64,000 bases of DNA from Curvibacter sp. CHRR-16 (lineage in GTDB: Bacteria > Pseudomonadota > Gammaproteobacteria > Burkholderiales > Burkholderiaceae_C). Each line of letters starts with the position of its first letter. Position 1 is the stretch's first letter. The notes under the pieces are model-generated. The model did not search any database, had not been told where the DNA came from, and was given only the letters and a program-made list of their open reading frames with translations. The stretch is taken from assembly GCF_018474005.1 (NCBI RefSeq), contig NZ_JAHCSH010000002.1:620001-684000 (forward strand), read 5' to 3'. The position numbers were made by a program, and so were the translations under genes. Shown here one piece after another: positions 28,543-37,814 of the stretch.

Positions 28543-28908
28543 TTAGAACTGCAGGCCAGCTTCACGCGCTGCCTCTGCCAATGCTTTAACACGGCCATGG
28601 TATGCAAAGCCAGAGCGATCAAACGCTACTTTCTCCACACCCGCAGCCTTGGCTTTTTCAGCCACGCGCTTGCCGATCAGCACTGCTGCAGCGACGTTGC
28701 CGCCTTTGCCAGTAGTACCCAAAGTGGCACGCACATCTTTTTCTGCAGTCGATGCAGCAGCCAGAACCTTGCTACCGTCACCAGAGATAACGCTTGCATA
28801 GATATGCAAGTTGGTGCGTGTAACTGTCAGACGCGCTACGCCTTGGGAGGCGATACGAATGCGAGTTTGGCGTGCACGACGGAGACGTTGCTCTTTTTTA
28901 GTCAGCAT
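28543..28908 (-). CDS. rplR: 50S ribosomal protein L18
   Basis: The 121-residue 5S rRNA-binding protein starts [19 protein letters not shown] and has [20 protein letters not shown] and [20 protein letters not shown] near the C-terminus. It is canonical in sequence and in position between rplF and rpsE. Confidence 0.98.
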   Translation of the reverse strand: MLTKKEQRLRRARQTRIRIASQGVARLTVTRTNLHIYASVISGDGSKVLAAASTAEKDVRATLGTTGKGGNVAAAVLIGKRVAEKAKAAGVEKVAFDRSGFAYHGRVKALAEAAREAGLQF

Positions 28909-28919
28909 GATTACGACCC

Positions 28920-29453
28920 TTATTTCTTCTTGGTTTCTTTGATCGTTACTGTCTCGTCAGAGTAGCGAATACCCTTGCCCTTGTAGGGCTCTGGGGGACG
29001 CACTGCACGAATCTCAGCGGCGATCTGACCAACTACTTGGCGATCTGCACCCTTCAGGACGATTTCAGTTGGCGATGGAGTGGCCACTGTCACACCTGTG
29101 GGCATGTCGATGTTCACAGGGTGTGAATAACCTACAGCCAAGTTCAATTTATTGCCTGCAGCTTGGGCTTTGTAACCCACGCCAATCAGGTTCAGCTTTT
29201 TCTCAAAGCCCTTGGTCACACCAACAACCATGTTGTTGACCAACTGGCGAACTGTGCCTGCCATTGCATCAGCATCACGACTGTCGTTGACAGGCGTGAA
29301 AGACAGCTTGCCGCCTTCGTTGCTAATGGTTACGAGGCTGTTTTGGGGCAACTTCAACGTGCCACCTGCACCCTTGACGCTAACTGCTTCAGCTGTCAGA
29401 GATACTTCCACGCCAGCAGGGATAGCTACTGGCAATTTTCCTACGCGGGACAT
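28920..29453 (-). CDS. rplF: 50S ribosomal protein L6
   Basis: The 177-residue protein has two repeated L6 domains. [20 protein letters not shown] opens the first. The second contains [14 protein letters not shown] and ends with the conserved [16 protein letters not shown]. It lies 11 bases before rplR. Confidence 0.98.
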   Translation of the reverse strand: MSRVGKLPVAIPAGVEVSLTAEAVSVKGAGGTLKLPQNSLVTISNEGGKLSFTPVNDSRDADAMAGTVRQLVNNMVVGVTKGFEKKLNLIGVGYKAQAAGNKLNLAVGYSHPVNIDMPTGVTVATPSPTEIVLKGADRQVVGQIAAEIRAVRPPEPYKGKGIRYSDETVTIKETKKK

Positions 29454-29476
29454 TGTCTTAACTCCTCAAGCCAAAC

Positions 29477-29872
29477 TTATGCCACGTAGCACAGAACTTC
29501 ACCACCGATGCCAGCAGCTCGCGCCTTGCGATCCGTCATGACACCCTTGGGTGTAGTAACGATCGCAACGCCCAAACCATTTTGCACCTGCGGAATAGCA
29601 TCTGCACCACGGTAAATACGCAAGCCAGGACGGCTCACACGCTCGATTTGCTCAATGACAGGACGTCCAGCGTAGTACTTCAAAGCAATTTCCAATTCAG
29701 ACTTTCCGTCTGCCGTGGATACTTTGAAGCCATCGATATAGCCTTCATCTTTCAGCACCTGAACAATGGCCACCTTCACTTTGGAAGAGGGCACTTTCAC
29801 GGTTGCTTTCGCTACCATTTGTGCATTGCGGATTCTGGTCAGCAGATCTGCAATGGGATCACTCATACTCAT
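29477..29872 (-). CDS. rpsH: 30S ribosomal protein S8
   Basis: The 131-residue protein binds the central domain of 16S rRNA and, in enteric bacteria, autoregulates the spc operon. It has [20 protein letters not shown] and the C-terminal [20 protein letters not shown]. It lies 18 bases after rpsN. Confidence 0.98.
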   Translation of the reverse strand: MSMSDPIADLLTRIRNAQMVAKATVKVPSSKVKVAIVQVLKDEGYIDGFKVSTADGKSELEIALKYYAGRPVIEQIERVSRPGLRIYRGADAIPQVQNGLGVAIVTTPKGVMTDRKARAAGIGGEVLCYVA

Positions 29873-29890
29873 TTTCGAATCTCCAGACGC

Positions 29891-30196
29891 TTACCAGCTT
29901 GCCTTGGTGATACCAGGGATCTCACCAGCGAATGCCATTTCACGAACTTTCGCACGGGCCAAGCCAAAATGCTTGAAAGTGCCACGTGGACGACCTGTAA
30001 TCTCGCAACGGTTACGTTGGCGAGTAGGATTGGCGTTGCGAGGCAACTTTTGCAATGCCAAGCGAGCAGCAGCACGCTCTTCATCAGAACGCTTGCCATC
30101 AGCGGCAATTTCTTTGAGCTCCGCATGCTTTTTGGCGAATTTTTCCACCAACTTTGCACGCTTGAGTTCACGCTCAATTAAAGCAACTTTAGCCAC
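29891..30196 (-). CDS. rpsN: 30S ribosomal protein S14 (zinc-free type)
   Basis: The 101-residue product has [20 protein letters not shown] and [19 protein letters not shown]. The length and the single Cys show the long C-minus type that does not bind zinc. The start is GTG at 30196 ([11 protein letters not shown], with Val read as fMet). An ATG 18 codons upstream is open but lies inside rplE and does not match the family. Confidence 0.96.
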   Translation of the reverse strand: MAKVALIERELKRAKLVEKFAKKHAELKEIAADGKRSDEERAAARLALQKLPRNANPTRQRNRCEITGRPRGTFKHFGLARAKVREMAFAGEIPGITKASW

Positions 30197-30204
30197 ACTG
30201 CACC

Positions 30205-30744
30205 TCAGTTCTTGAATGGGAAGCGGAAGCCTGCGAGCAATGCCTTGCATTCTTCGTCAGTCTTTGCTGTTGTTGTGATACTGATGTTCAGACCACGCAA
30301 TGCATCCACCTTGTCGTATTCGATCTCAGGAAAGATGATCTGTTCTTTGACACCAATGTTGTAGTTACCACGGCCATCGAATGCACGACCAGAGATACCA
30401 CGAAAGTCACGCACACGAGGCAGAGCAACCGTCACAAAGCGATCCAAGAATTCGTACATCTGCACGCCACGCAACGTGACCATGCAGCCAATCGCTTGGC
30501 CTTCACGAATTTTGAAACCAGCAATAGCCTTCTTGGCTTTGGTCACAACAGGCTTTTGACCAGCAATTTTGGTCAAATCAGCCACAGCGTTTTCCATAAC
30601 CTTCTTATCAGCAACCGCTTCGCTTACACCCATGTTCAGAGTGATTTTGGTCAAGCGAGGAACTTCCATGGGGGACTTGTAGCCGAACTTTGCTGTCAGT
30701 TCAGGCGCCACTTTGTCACGATAGATATCTTGAAAACGTGCCAT
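30205..30744 (-). CDS. rplE: 50S ribosomal protein L5
   Basis: The 179-residue protein binds 5S rRNA and the central protuberance. It has the segment [20 protein letters not shown] and the C-terminal [20 protein letters not shown]. It is 2 bases after rplX and 8 bases before the rpsN GTG. Confidence 0.98.
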   Translation of the reverse strand: MARFQDIYRDKVAPELTAKFGYKSPMEVPRLTKITLNMGVSEAVADKKVMENAVADLTKIAGQKPVVTKAKKAIAGFKIREGQAIGCMVTLRGVQMYEFLDRFVTVALPRVRDFRGISGRAFDGRGNYNIGVKEQIIFPEIEYDKVDALRGLNISITTTAKTDEECKALLAGFRFPFKN

Positions 30745-30746
30745 TT

Positions 30747-31067
30747 TTAAGCCACCTTGATTTCTTCGCCGCTGGACTTGTAAACGCGCACGCGCTTGCC
30801 ATCAGCCAAAACCTTCACGCCAACGCGATCGGCCTTGCCAGTCGTCGCATTGAAAATTGCCACATTGGACTGATGGATAGGCAAAGATTTCTCTTCAATA
30901 CCACCAGTTGTGCCCTTCATGGGATTGGGCTTGACGTGCTTCTTCACCACATTCACACCCTCAACCACTACGCGAGTTTCATTGGCACGCAGCGTCACAA
31001 CGCCACGCTTACCCTTATCGCGTCCTGCGATGACGATTACTTCGTCGCCTTTGCGAATCTTGTTCAT
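30747..31067 (-). CDS. rplX: 50S ribosomal protein L24
   Basis: The 106-residue assembly-initiator protein has the KOW motif [19 protein letters not shown] (residues 6-24), then [20 protein letters not shown]. Family and position are clear; it lies 8 bases after rplN. Confidence 0.98.
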   Translation of the reverse strand: MNKIRKGDEVIVIAGRDKGKRGVVTLRANETRVVVEGVNVVKKHVKPNPMKGTTGGIEEKSLPIHQSNVAIFNATTGKADRVGVKVLADGKRVRVYKSSGEEIKVA

Positions 31068-31075
31068 ACCAATCC

Positions 31076-31444
31076 TTACAGCACTTCAGGAGCCAAAGAA
31101 ACGATCTTCATGAACTTTTCAGTACGCAATTCGCGTGTTACTGGTCCAAAGATACGTGTGCCAATAGGCTCATGCTTGGCATTGAGCAGCACTGCTGCAT
31201 TGCCGTCGAACTTCACCAAAGAACCATCTGCACGGCGAATGCCCTTTGCAGTGCGCACTACCACAGCGTTGTAAATCTCGCCCTTCTTGACGCGACCACG
31301 TGGAGCTGCTTCTTTGATGCTGACTTTGATAATGTCGCCAACGCTAGCGTAGCGACGCTTGGAGCCACCCAACACCTTGATGCACAAGACAGACTTAGCA
31401 CCAGTGTTGTCAGCCACTTCCAATCGAGATTCAGTTTGGATCAT
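31076..31444 (-). CDS. rplN: 50S ribosomal protein L14
   Basis: The 122-residue protein starts [20 protein letters not shown] at 31444, the family start; 12 further open codons upstream are not conserved. It has [20 protein letters not shown] and ends [19 protein letters not shown]. It is the first gene of this ribosomal run: rpsQ and the rest of the S10 cluster are not next to it, so the promoter must lie in 31445-31598. Confidence 0.97.
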   Translation of the reverse strand: MIQTESRLEVADNTGAKSVLCIKVLGGSKRRYASVGDIIKVSIKEAAPRGRVKKGEIYNAVVVRTAKGIRRADGSLVKFDGNAAVLLNAKHEPIGTRIFGPVTRELRTEKFMKIVSLAPEVL

Positions 31445-31549
31445 TTCAATATTCCCAACTTGCACCAACCAATCCACCACGGATCAGCTTGGTCAGTCTT
31501 GGGCCTGTAAAGCCCTGCACTACTGCAAAGCCTTGTTAGGCAGAAAACC

Positions 31550-31567
31550 ACTTGCAAAAAAGCAAGT
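31550..31567 (-). terminator. Small hairpin between glpD and rplN
   Basis: ACTTGC-TTTTTT-GCAAGT on the minus strand, 32 bases past the glpD stop, followed by GGTTTTCTG. It is a weak terminator candidate for glpD. The rest of the 154-base spacer must contain the promoter of the rplN operon, but I cannot single out convincing -35/-10 boxes. Confidence 0.35.
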
Positions 31568-31598
31568 CCACTAATGTAGCAAATGCAAAGTACTACTG

Positions 31599-33191
31599 TC
31601 AACAACTTTCTTGAAAAAAACCATAGCCCTTTGCCAACTCATTGAATTCCTGCAAAAAAGGATCCGCCACCCCCTCCGAGCGAAGGATTGCGGCCACCGA
31701 TTCCGCCACTTGCATGGCTTTTCGCGCATCAAGGAATAGCAGTCGACTACGCCGCGCCAACACATCCTCCACCGTGCGCGCATATTCGTAGCGCACAGCA
31801 AAACGTACCATAGCCTCAGTCAAGCCATCTACCAGATAAGTGTCACCACCTGGCAAAGCGTCTACGCTGATGCGCTCCGAACCATATATATGTAAGCCTT
31901 GCTCTTGCGTCAGACGCCCCCCCATTTGCGCACCCACCAACGGCAACTGTGCTGTTCGACCTGCCCCACAATCCGACAGCAAGCCCGCCGATGCGCACTT
32001 GGCGAGCACATCTTCAGCCATAGCGCGGTAGGTCGTCCATTTACCGCCCGTCACTGTAACCAGACCTGTTTGGGACACATCAACCGTGTGCTCGCGGCTA
32101 ATCGATTTTGTCCCCCCATACCCCGAACTTTGCGGCTTGACCAGAGGACGCAAGCCCACCCAGACACTGCGCACATCGCTACGCAGGGGTCGGCGTTGCA
32201 AATAGTTGGCCGACTCTCGCAAGATGAAATCAATTTCCTCCTCAAACGCTTGAGGCTCCAACGGCATATTCGAGCGCTGCGTGTCTGTCGTGCCCAAAAT
32301 CACCTTTCCCAGCCACGGCACAGCAAACAGGACGCGGCCATCGGATGTTTTGGGCACCATCAAGGCCTTATCACCGAGCAGAAACCCTCTATCCACCACC
32401 AAATGCACTCCTTGGCTGGGCGTTACCAAGGGCTCCGTCGCCCGGTTACCATGCGCGCCATCGGGCGTGCGCAATGCATCAACCCAGACACCGGTGGCAT
32501 TGATCACGCAACGCGCACGAATCGCCCCCGATGCGCCCCCTAGGGCATCAACCCAACGTACACCACTGACACGTCCAGCCTCGTATTCCAGCGAATCCAC
32601 TCGACAGTAATTCAGCGCCAACGCTCCTTCTCGGGCGGCGGTGCGAGCCAGAGCCAATGCCAAACGTGCATCGTCAAACTGACCATCCCAGTACTGAACA
32701 CCGCCACACAAACCCTGCTGCTTAACCCCCGGTATTGCCAGCAGCGTTTGCGCCTTGGACAGCAACCGCGTACGCCCCAACCCAGCCTTACCCGCCAGCA
32801 AGTCATACAGCGCCAAGCCCGCACCGTAAAACAACTGATCCCAGCGCCGGTACACCGGCACCACAAACGGCAATGGCTGCGCCAAGTGAGGCGCATTGCG
32901 CAGCAAAGTGCTGCGCTCGTGTAAGGCCTCGTACACCAAGCTGATGTTGCCTTGCGCCAAATAGCGCACGCCGCCATGCACCAGCTTGGTCGCCCTAGAC
33001 GATGTGCCTTTGGCGAAATCATGCGCTTCCAGCAAAACCACTTTGTGACCGCGACTAGCCGCATCCAGCGCTACACCCAAGCCAGTAGCTCCACCACCCA
33101 CCACCAACACGTCGCACTCCGTGGTCGATTGCAATTTCTGCAGCAAAGCACCGCGGTCGGTAGGCAAAGGAGAAGCAGGGTTAGTAGTCAT
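31599..33191 (-). CDS. glpD: Aerobic glycerol-3-phosphate dehydrogenase
   Basis: A membrane-associated FAD enzyme that oxidises glycerol-3-phosphate to dihydroxyacetone phosphate and passes electrons to ubiquinone. The 530-residue product has the FAD-binding VVGGGATGLGVALDAASRG (about 31-49) and GTSSRATKLVHGGVRYLAQG (62-81). Later it has VTVTGGKWTTYRAMAEDVLA and a C-terminal helical domain with VRFAVRYEYARTVEDVLARR. It is divergent from glpR-glpK across an 80-base region with inverted repeats, the expected arrangement for regulation by GlpR. Confidence 0.96.
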   Translation of the reverse strand: MTTNPASPLPTDRGALLQKLQSTTECDVLVVGGGATGLGVALDAASRGHKVVLLEAHDFAKGTSSRATKLVHGGVRYLAQGNISLVYEALHERSTLLRNAPHLAQPLPFVVPVYRRWDQLFYGAGLALYDLLAGKAGLGRTRLLSKAQTLLAIPGVKQQGLCGGVQYWDGQFDDARLALALARTAAREGALALNYCRVDSLEYEAGRVSGVRWVDALGGASGAIRARCVINATGVWVDALRTPDGAHGNRATEPLVTPSQGVHLVVDRGFLLGDKALMVPKTSDGRVLFAVPWLGKVILGTTDTQRSNMPLEPQAFEEEIDFILRESANYLQRRPLRSDVRSVWVGLRPLVKPQSSGYGGTKSISREHTVDVSQTGLVTVTGGKWTTYRAMAEDVLAKCASAGLLSDCGAGRTAQLPLVGAQMGGRLTQEQGLHIYGSERISVDALPGGDTYLVDGLTEAMVRFAVRYEYARTVEDVLARRSRLLFLDARKAMQVAESVAAILRSEGVADPFLQEFNELAKGYGFFQESC

Positions 33192-33205
33192 AGCGCAAAC
33201 AGTAT

Positions 33206-33263
33206 TTGTTCCATAGAATTCGAATTGTTCCTTATTTTTCGTTTTTTATCCAGTTAGGAACAA
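33206..33263. promoter_or_regulatory. Candidate GlpR operator region between glpD and glpR
   Basis: TTGTTCC occurs at 33206-33212 and 33225-33231 and its complement GGAACAA at 33257-33263, with a palindrome AATTCGAATT at 33217-33226. This 80-base spacer must hold both divergent promoters. The repeats are seen directly; their use by the adjacent DeoR-family regulator is inferred. Confidence 0.45.
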
Positions 33264-33271
33264 TACCGAAC

Positions 33272-34036
33272 ATGCAGCACCATCCACGCCACACCCAAAT
33301 CGTCCAAACTGTAGAGCGACTCGGACATGCCAGCGTTGAAGAGTTGGCAAGCCAATTGGGAGTTACCGTGCAAACGGTGCGGCGCGACATTCAAAAACTG
33401 GCCGCAGCAGGTTTGGTGCGGCGCTTTCATGGCGGTGCACGGGCGGCCGTATCCACCACGGAAAACTTGGCCCATACCCAACGCGAAACCCTGCATGCGC
33501 ACGACAAGCAGCGCATTGCACGGCGCATTGCAGCCGATGTGCCCAACGACTGCTCACTCATCCTGAACGTGGGCACTACCGCAGAAGCTGTGGCCCGCGA
33601 ACTGCTGCAGCACCAAGGCTTGCGCGTGCTCACCAACAACCTGAACATCGCCACCACCTTGTGCAGCAACCCGTCCTGCGAAGTGATCGTGGCAGGAGGC
33701 GTCGTCAGGGCCCGCGATCACGCCATCATTGGCGAAGCCGCTGTGGACTTTGTGCGCCAGTTCAAGGTGGACATTGCCATCATTGGCATTTCTGGCATCG
33801 AGGGGGACGGCACTCTGCGCGACTACGACTACCGCGAGGTGAAAGTGGCTCAAACCATCATGCAACACGCTCGCGAAGTATGGCTGGTAGCGGACAGCAG
33901 CAAATTCAACCGCCCTGCCATGGTGCAGGTGGGGCAATTGGCACAACTAGACCGTCTGTATACCAATGCCATCCCACCCGAACCCTTTACCCGCCTGCTT
34001 GATGAAGCAGGCGTGCAGCTAGTGATCAGCAACTAA
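33272..34036 (+). CDS. glpR: DeoR-family transcriptional regulator, likely glycerol-3-phosphate repressor
   Basis: The 254-residue protein has the N-terminal DeoR helix-turn-helix (EELASQLGVTVQTVRRDIQK, residues about 26-45) and the DeoR effector domain. The latter has NVGTTAEAVARELLQHQGLRVLTNNLN-like substrate-site residues and DVAIIG-type strands (DIAIIGISGIEGDGTLRDYD). The start is the ATG at 33272, with AGGA about 12 bases upstream. Location between glpD and glpK makes GlpR the best call. The specificity is inferred from context. Confidence 0.85.
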   Translation: MQHHPRHTQIVQTVERLGHASVEELASQLGVTVQTVRRDIQKLAAAGLVRRFHGGARAAVSTTENLAHTQRETLHAHDKQRIARRIAADVPNDCSLILNVGTTAEAVARELLQHQGLRVLTNNLNIATTLCSNPSCEVIVAGGVVRARDHAIIGEAAVDFVRQFKVDIAIIGISGIEGDGTLRDYDYREVKVAQTIMQHAREVWLVADSSKFNRPAMVQVGQLAQLDRLYTNAIPPEPFTRLLDEAGVQLVISN

Positions 34037-34066
34037 GGCCCCCCCTATCAACCCGAAGAGACAACC

Positions 34067-35575
34067 ATGGCACACCAAGCCCCCTATACCTTGGCCCTAG
34101 ACCAAGGCACATCCAGTTCGCGCAGCATCGTGTTTGATCGCTTAGGCACACCCGTCGCCATGGCACAAAAAGAGCTGACCCAGCACTACCCGCAGCCGGG
34201 CTGGGTAGAGCACGATGCCCTAGAAATTTGGCGCATCCAACTGGCTACCGCACGCGAAGCGATTGCTCGAGCAGGGTTGCAACCCCAAGACATACACGCC
34301 ATTGGCATCACCAACCAGCGCGAGACCACCGTGCTGTGGAATCGCAAAACCGGACTACCCGTGCACCACGCCATCGTGTGGCAAGACCGCCGCGCCGAGC
34401 CAGTGTGCGCCCAATTGCGCAGCCAAGGCATGGCCCACACCATCCAGCAAAAAACCGGCCTACTCATAGACGCCTACTTCTCTGCGACCAAACTGCAATG
34501 GTTACTGGACAACGTGCCCAACGCCCGTGCACAGGCCGAAGCAGGAGAGCTGGCCTTTGGCACCATAGACACATGGCTGATGTGGAACCTCACCGCAGGC
34601 CGAGCGCACGCCACCGACGTGAGCAATGCCGCGCGCACCATGCTCTTCAACGTGCACAGCAACCAATGGGACACTGAACTGCTGCAAGCCCTGCGTATCC
34701 CCGCTGCGGTATTGCCAACCGTGCACCCATCGAGCCACCGCTATGGCGACACCGACGCGGCCCTTTTGGGCCACAGCATCACCATTGGCGGCGTTGCAGG
34801 CGATCAGCAAAGCGCCCTGTTTGGCCAAGCCTGCTTCGCCCCCGGCATGGCCAAAAACACCTATGGCACCGGGTGCTTCATGCTCATGCACTGCGGCACA
34901 CAATTCCAAACTTCGCACAACGGCCTACTCACCACCAGCGCAGCGCAAACCACCGCGCAAGCCCAGTTTGCGCTGGAAGGCAGCGTATTCGTGGGCGGAG
35001 CCGTCGTGCAGTGGCTGCGCGATGGTCTCAATGCCATCCAAGCCAGTGGAGAAGTACAAGCCTTGGCGCAAAGCGTGCCCGATTCAGGAGGCGTCATCGT
35101 GGTTCCGGCCTTCACCGGCTTGGGGGCACCCTACTGGCAGCCCGATGCCCGTGGCTGCATCACAGGCCTGACCCGAGGCAGCACACTGGCGCACATTGCC
35201 CGCGCATCGCTGGAGAGCATCGCCTTCCAAAGCGCGGCTTTGCTGCAAGCCATGGCCAAAGACGCGCACAACCACCACACCCAAGCGGTGAGCGAACTGC
35301 GCGTGGACGGGGGCGCTTGTGTCAACGACTTGCTGATGCAATTCCAATCCGACCTGCTGGGCATCCCCGTAGTGCGCCCAGCTGTCACCGAAACCACCGC
35401 CTTGGGCGCAGCTTACTTGGCAGGGCTCACCACTGGCCTCTACAGCAGCACCGAAGAAATCGCCAGCCTGTGGCGCGCAGAGCGTCGCTTCCTACCGACC
35501 ATGGCACCAGAACGCGCCCAAAAGCGCATGGCGGCATGGGAGCACGCCGTGCGCCAAGCCACCTTACCCGCCTAA
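34067..35575 (+). CDS. glpK: Glycerol kinase
   Basis: GlpK phosphorylates glycerol to glycerol-3-phosphate. The 502-residue product has the FGGY-kinase nucleotide motif [16 protein letters not shown], then INNQRET-type [28 protein letters not shown], and the C-terminal [20 protein letters not shown]. It starts 30 bases after glpR and is probably cotranscribed with it. No glycerol facilitator gene (glpF) is present in the cluster. Confidence 0.97.
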   Translation: MAHQAPYTLALDQGTSSSRSIVFDRLGTPVAMAQKELTQHYPQPGWVEHDALEIWRIQLATAREAIARAGLQPQDIHAIGITNQRETTVLWNRKTGLPVHHAIVWQDRRAEPVCAQLRSQGMAHTIQQKTGLLIDAYFSATKLQWLLDNVPNARAQAEAGELAFGTIDTWLMWNLTAGRAHATDVSNAARTMLFNVHSNQWDTELLQALRIPAAVLPTVHPSSHRYGDTDAALLGHSITIGGVAGDQQSALFGQACFAPGMAKNTYGTGCFMLMHCGTQFQTSHNGLLTTSAAQTTAQAQFALEGSVFVGGAVVQWLRDGLNAIQASGEVQALAQSVPDSGGVIVVPAFTGLGAPYWQPDARGCITGLTRGSTLAHIARASLESIAFQSAALLQAMAKDAHNHHTQAVSELRVDGGACVNDLLMQFQSDLLGIPVVRPAVTETTALGAAYLAGLTTGLYSSTEEIASLWRAERRFLPTMAPERAQKRMAAWEHAVRQATLPA

Positions 35576-35680
35576 GCACCACGACCGGTCGTCCCACAAG
35601 CGCCCCACCCTAACGATGACCACCTTGCGGTAGCGCAAAAATGGCGCACATACAGCGCTTGGCTTCGTACATGGCAAACG

Positions 35681-35699
35681 AATGAGAATTCATATCATT
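35681..35699. promoter_or_regulatory. Fur-box-like palindrome upstream of efeU
   Basis: AATGAGAATTCATATCATT matches the Fur consensus in its TGAnAAT and ATATCA half-sites and has the outer inverted pair AATGA / TCATT. It lies 47 bases before the efeU start. Fur repression of an iron-uptake operon is the natural reading, but the site is judged by eye. Confidence 0.6.
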
Positions 35700-35711
35700 T
35701 AGAATGTTACT

Positions 35712-35730
35712 CCTCCTCATCGTGAGGAGG
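35712..35730 (+). promoter_or_regulatory. Hairpin covering the efeU Shine-Dalgarno
   Basis: CCTCCTCA-TCG-TGAGGAGG is a perfect 8-bp stem with a 3-base loop. Its 3' arm contains the purine-rich GAGGAGG, the only good ribosome-binding sequence before the efeU ATG at 35746. In the transcript the site would be sequestered. Confidence 0.6.
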
Positions 35731-35745
35731 CTCACCATTCTGTTT

Positions 35746-36591
35746 ATGCTGATTCCATTTCTCATCATGTACCGCGAGGGCTTGGAAGCTGCCCTCATCG
35801 TGGCCATTGTGGCCAGCTACTTGCGCCAAAGCGGCCAAGGTCGGTGGCTTCCCGCTGTGGGCTTTGGGATAGTCAGCGCAGCAGGACTGTGCCTTGCGCT
35901 GGGCTTGTATATGAACCATGTGCAAAGCGAATTTCCGCAAAAACAGCAAGAGCTGTTTGAAGCCATCGTGGCATTGATTGCGACCGGCATGCTCACCTCC
36001 ATGGTGTTTTGGATGCGCTCGCACGCCCAATCCATCAAGGGTGAACTGCACCACGCCATAGACGCAGCGCTGCAGCGCCATCACCGCCAAGCTGTGGGCA
36101 TCGTCGCCTTGGTGTTCTTGGCCGTGGGGCGCGAAGGACTGGAATCCGTCTTTTTCCTGCTCGCGGCCTTCCAGCAAGATGTCGGCATTTACGCCCCCAT
36201 CGGTGCCGTGCTGGGCTTGGCCGCAGCGGTGGCCAGTGGCGTACTGATCTACCGCGGTAGCCTGCGCCTGAATCTGCGCGTCTTCTTCCAGTGGAGCAGC
36301 ATCTTTATCTTGTTCGTGGCGGCAGGACTGCTCAGCAGCGCACTCAAAGCCTTCCACGAAGCAGGCCTGTGGAATCACCTGCAAGACCACGCCTACAACC
36401 TCAGCGCAGTGCTGCCTAACGGCAGCGTAGTGGGCGTGTTGCTGGGCGCCTTATTCGGCTACCAAGACAGCCCCGCTATTGGTGAAGTGCTGATCTGGAT
36501 CGCCTACATCGTGCCAGCACTGTGGTGGTTTATCGCCGGACAAAAACAAGCCCCAAGCGCTGCGCCCGCAGCCCAAGCACAAGCGCGCTGA
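35746..36591 (+). CDS. efeU: Ferrous iron permease EfeU (FTR1 family)
   Basis: EfeU is the inner-membrane channel of the EfeUOB iron importer. From the ATG at 35746 it has 281 residues and about seven membrane helices. Both iron-binding REXXE motifs are present: REGLE in LIMYREGLEAALIVAI near the N-terminus and again in AVGREGLESVFFLLAAF. An in-frame ATG 14 codons earlier (35704) would add MLLLLIVRRLTILF, but family members begin at MLIPFLIM. The purine-rich site is 15 bases from the chosen ATG, rather far, and is buried in a hairpin. Confidence 0.94.
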   Translation: MLIPFLIMYREGLEAALIVAIVASYLRQSGQGRWLPAVGFGIVSAAGLCLALGLYMNHVQSEFPQKQQELFEAIVALIATGMLTSMVFWMRSHAQSIKGELHHAIDAALQRHHRQAVGIVALVFLAVGREGLESVFFLLAAFQQDVGIYAPIGAVLGLAAAVASGVLIYRGSLRLNLRVFFQWSSIFILFVAAGLLSSALKAFHEAGLWNHLQDHAYNLSAVLPNGSVVGVLLGALFGYQDSPAIGEVLIWIAYIVPALWWFIAGQKQAPSAAPAAQAQAR

Positions 36592-36630
36592 TCGCCAAGG
36601 CGCACACCGTATTTTTGGAGAAAGTGCAAT

Positions 36631-37800
36631 ATGCAACGCAAACTCGTGAAGACCCTGCCCTCCGTGGCATTGCTGGCAGCTCTGGCCACCCTGAGCGCCT
36701 GCCAGAAAAATGAACCCGCAGCCACGCCTGCAGCCCCCGCAGCAGCCGAAAAGCCTGCTGACACCGCCATCACCGTGACCGTGACCGACAAGGGCTGCGA
36801 CCCCAGCACCCTGAGCGTGCCATCGGGCAAACGCACTTTCAAAATCATCAACAAGAGCCAGCAAGCGCTGGAGTGGGAAATCCTCAAGGGTGTGATGGTG
36901 GTCGAAGAGCGTGAAAACATCGCCCCCGGCTTCACCCAAACCCTGACAGCCACTTTGGAGCAAGGCGAATACGACATCACCTGCGGCCTGCTCACCAATC
37001 CCAAAGGCAAGCTGACCGTGACTGCGGGTGACGCCGTCCAAAGCAACGGCCCTGCCATTGCCGAACTGCAGCCCGCACTGGAAGCCTACAAACAATACGT
37101 GGCCCAAGAGTCCGATGCCTTTGTGACCATGACCGAAAAGTTCGTCAAAGCCATCAAGGCCGGCAAGCTCAAAGAAGCCCAAGCCCTGTACCCACAAGCG
37201 CGCGTGCACTACGAGCGCATTGAGCCTATCGCCGAACTGTTCAGCGACTTGGACGGCGCCATCGACGCCCGTGCCGACGACTTCGAGAAGAAAGAACAAG
37301 ACCCCACTTTCACTGGCTACCACCGCCTCGAGTACGCGCTGTTTGAGCAAAAAACCACCAAAGGCCAAGGCGAAATCGCGGACAAATTATTGGAAGACGT
37401 GAAGGCACTCAAAGAGCGCATCAGCCAACTGGCCCTGCCGGCAGGCAAGGTAGTGGGTGGCGCGGCGGCACTGATTGAAGAAGTGGCCTCCGGCAAGATC
37501 AGTGGCGAAGAAGACCGCTACAGCCACACCGATCTGTGGGACTTCAACTCCAACGTAGAAGGTGCCAAGAAAGTGGTCGATCTGCTGCGCCCCTTGCTGG
37601 ACAAGCGTGATGCCGAACTGCTCAAACGCGTCGATGCCAACTTCGCCGAAGTGGACGCCCTCTTGGCCAAATACCGCAGCGGCAAGGGCTTCAAAGACTA
37701 CGGCTCGTTGACCGAAGCCGACAAGACCGCCATGAAAGGCCCCATCACCGCGCTGGCAGAAGACCTGTCCAAGCTGCGCGGCACTTTGGGCTTGGAATAA
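36631..37800 (+). CDS. efeO: Iron uptake periplasmic protein EfeO (cupredoxin plus M75 domain)
   Basis: The 389-residue protein has a signal peptide (about 1-22) ending LATLSAC, a lipobox-like Cys at residue 23. A Pro/Ala-rich linker follows, then a cupredoxin-like domain (about 45-135, with MVVEERENIAPGFTQTLTAT and YDITCGL). The C-terminal imelysin/M75 domain contains the GYHRLEYALFE motif (HxxE) and SHTDLWDFNSNVEGAKKVVD. It is thought to bind iron and present it to EfeU or EfeB. GGAGA lies about 10 bases before the start; it lies 39 bases after efeU. Confidence 0.95.
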   Translation: MQRKLVKTLPSVALLAALATLSACQKNEPAATPAAPAAAEKPADTAITVTVTDKGCDPSTLSVPSGKRTFKIINKSQQALEWEILKGVMVVEERENIAPGFTQTLTATLEQGEYDITCGLLTNPKGKLTVTAGDAVQSNGPAIAELQPALEAYKQYVAQESDAFVTMTEKFVKAIKAGKLKEAQALYPQARVHYERIEPIAELFSDLDGAIDARADDFEKKEQDPTFTGYHRLEYALFEQKTTKGQGEIADKLLEDVKALKERISQLALPAGKVVGGAAALIEEVASGKISGEEDRYSHTDLWDFNSNVEGAKKVVDLLRPLLDKRDAELLKRVDANFAEVDALLAKYRSGKGFKDYGSLTEADKTAMKGPITALAEDLSKLRGTLGLE

Positions 37801-37814
37801 GCCCTCAAGTCACC

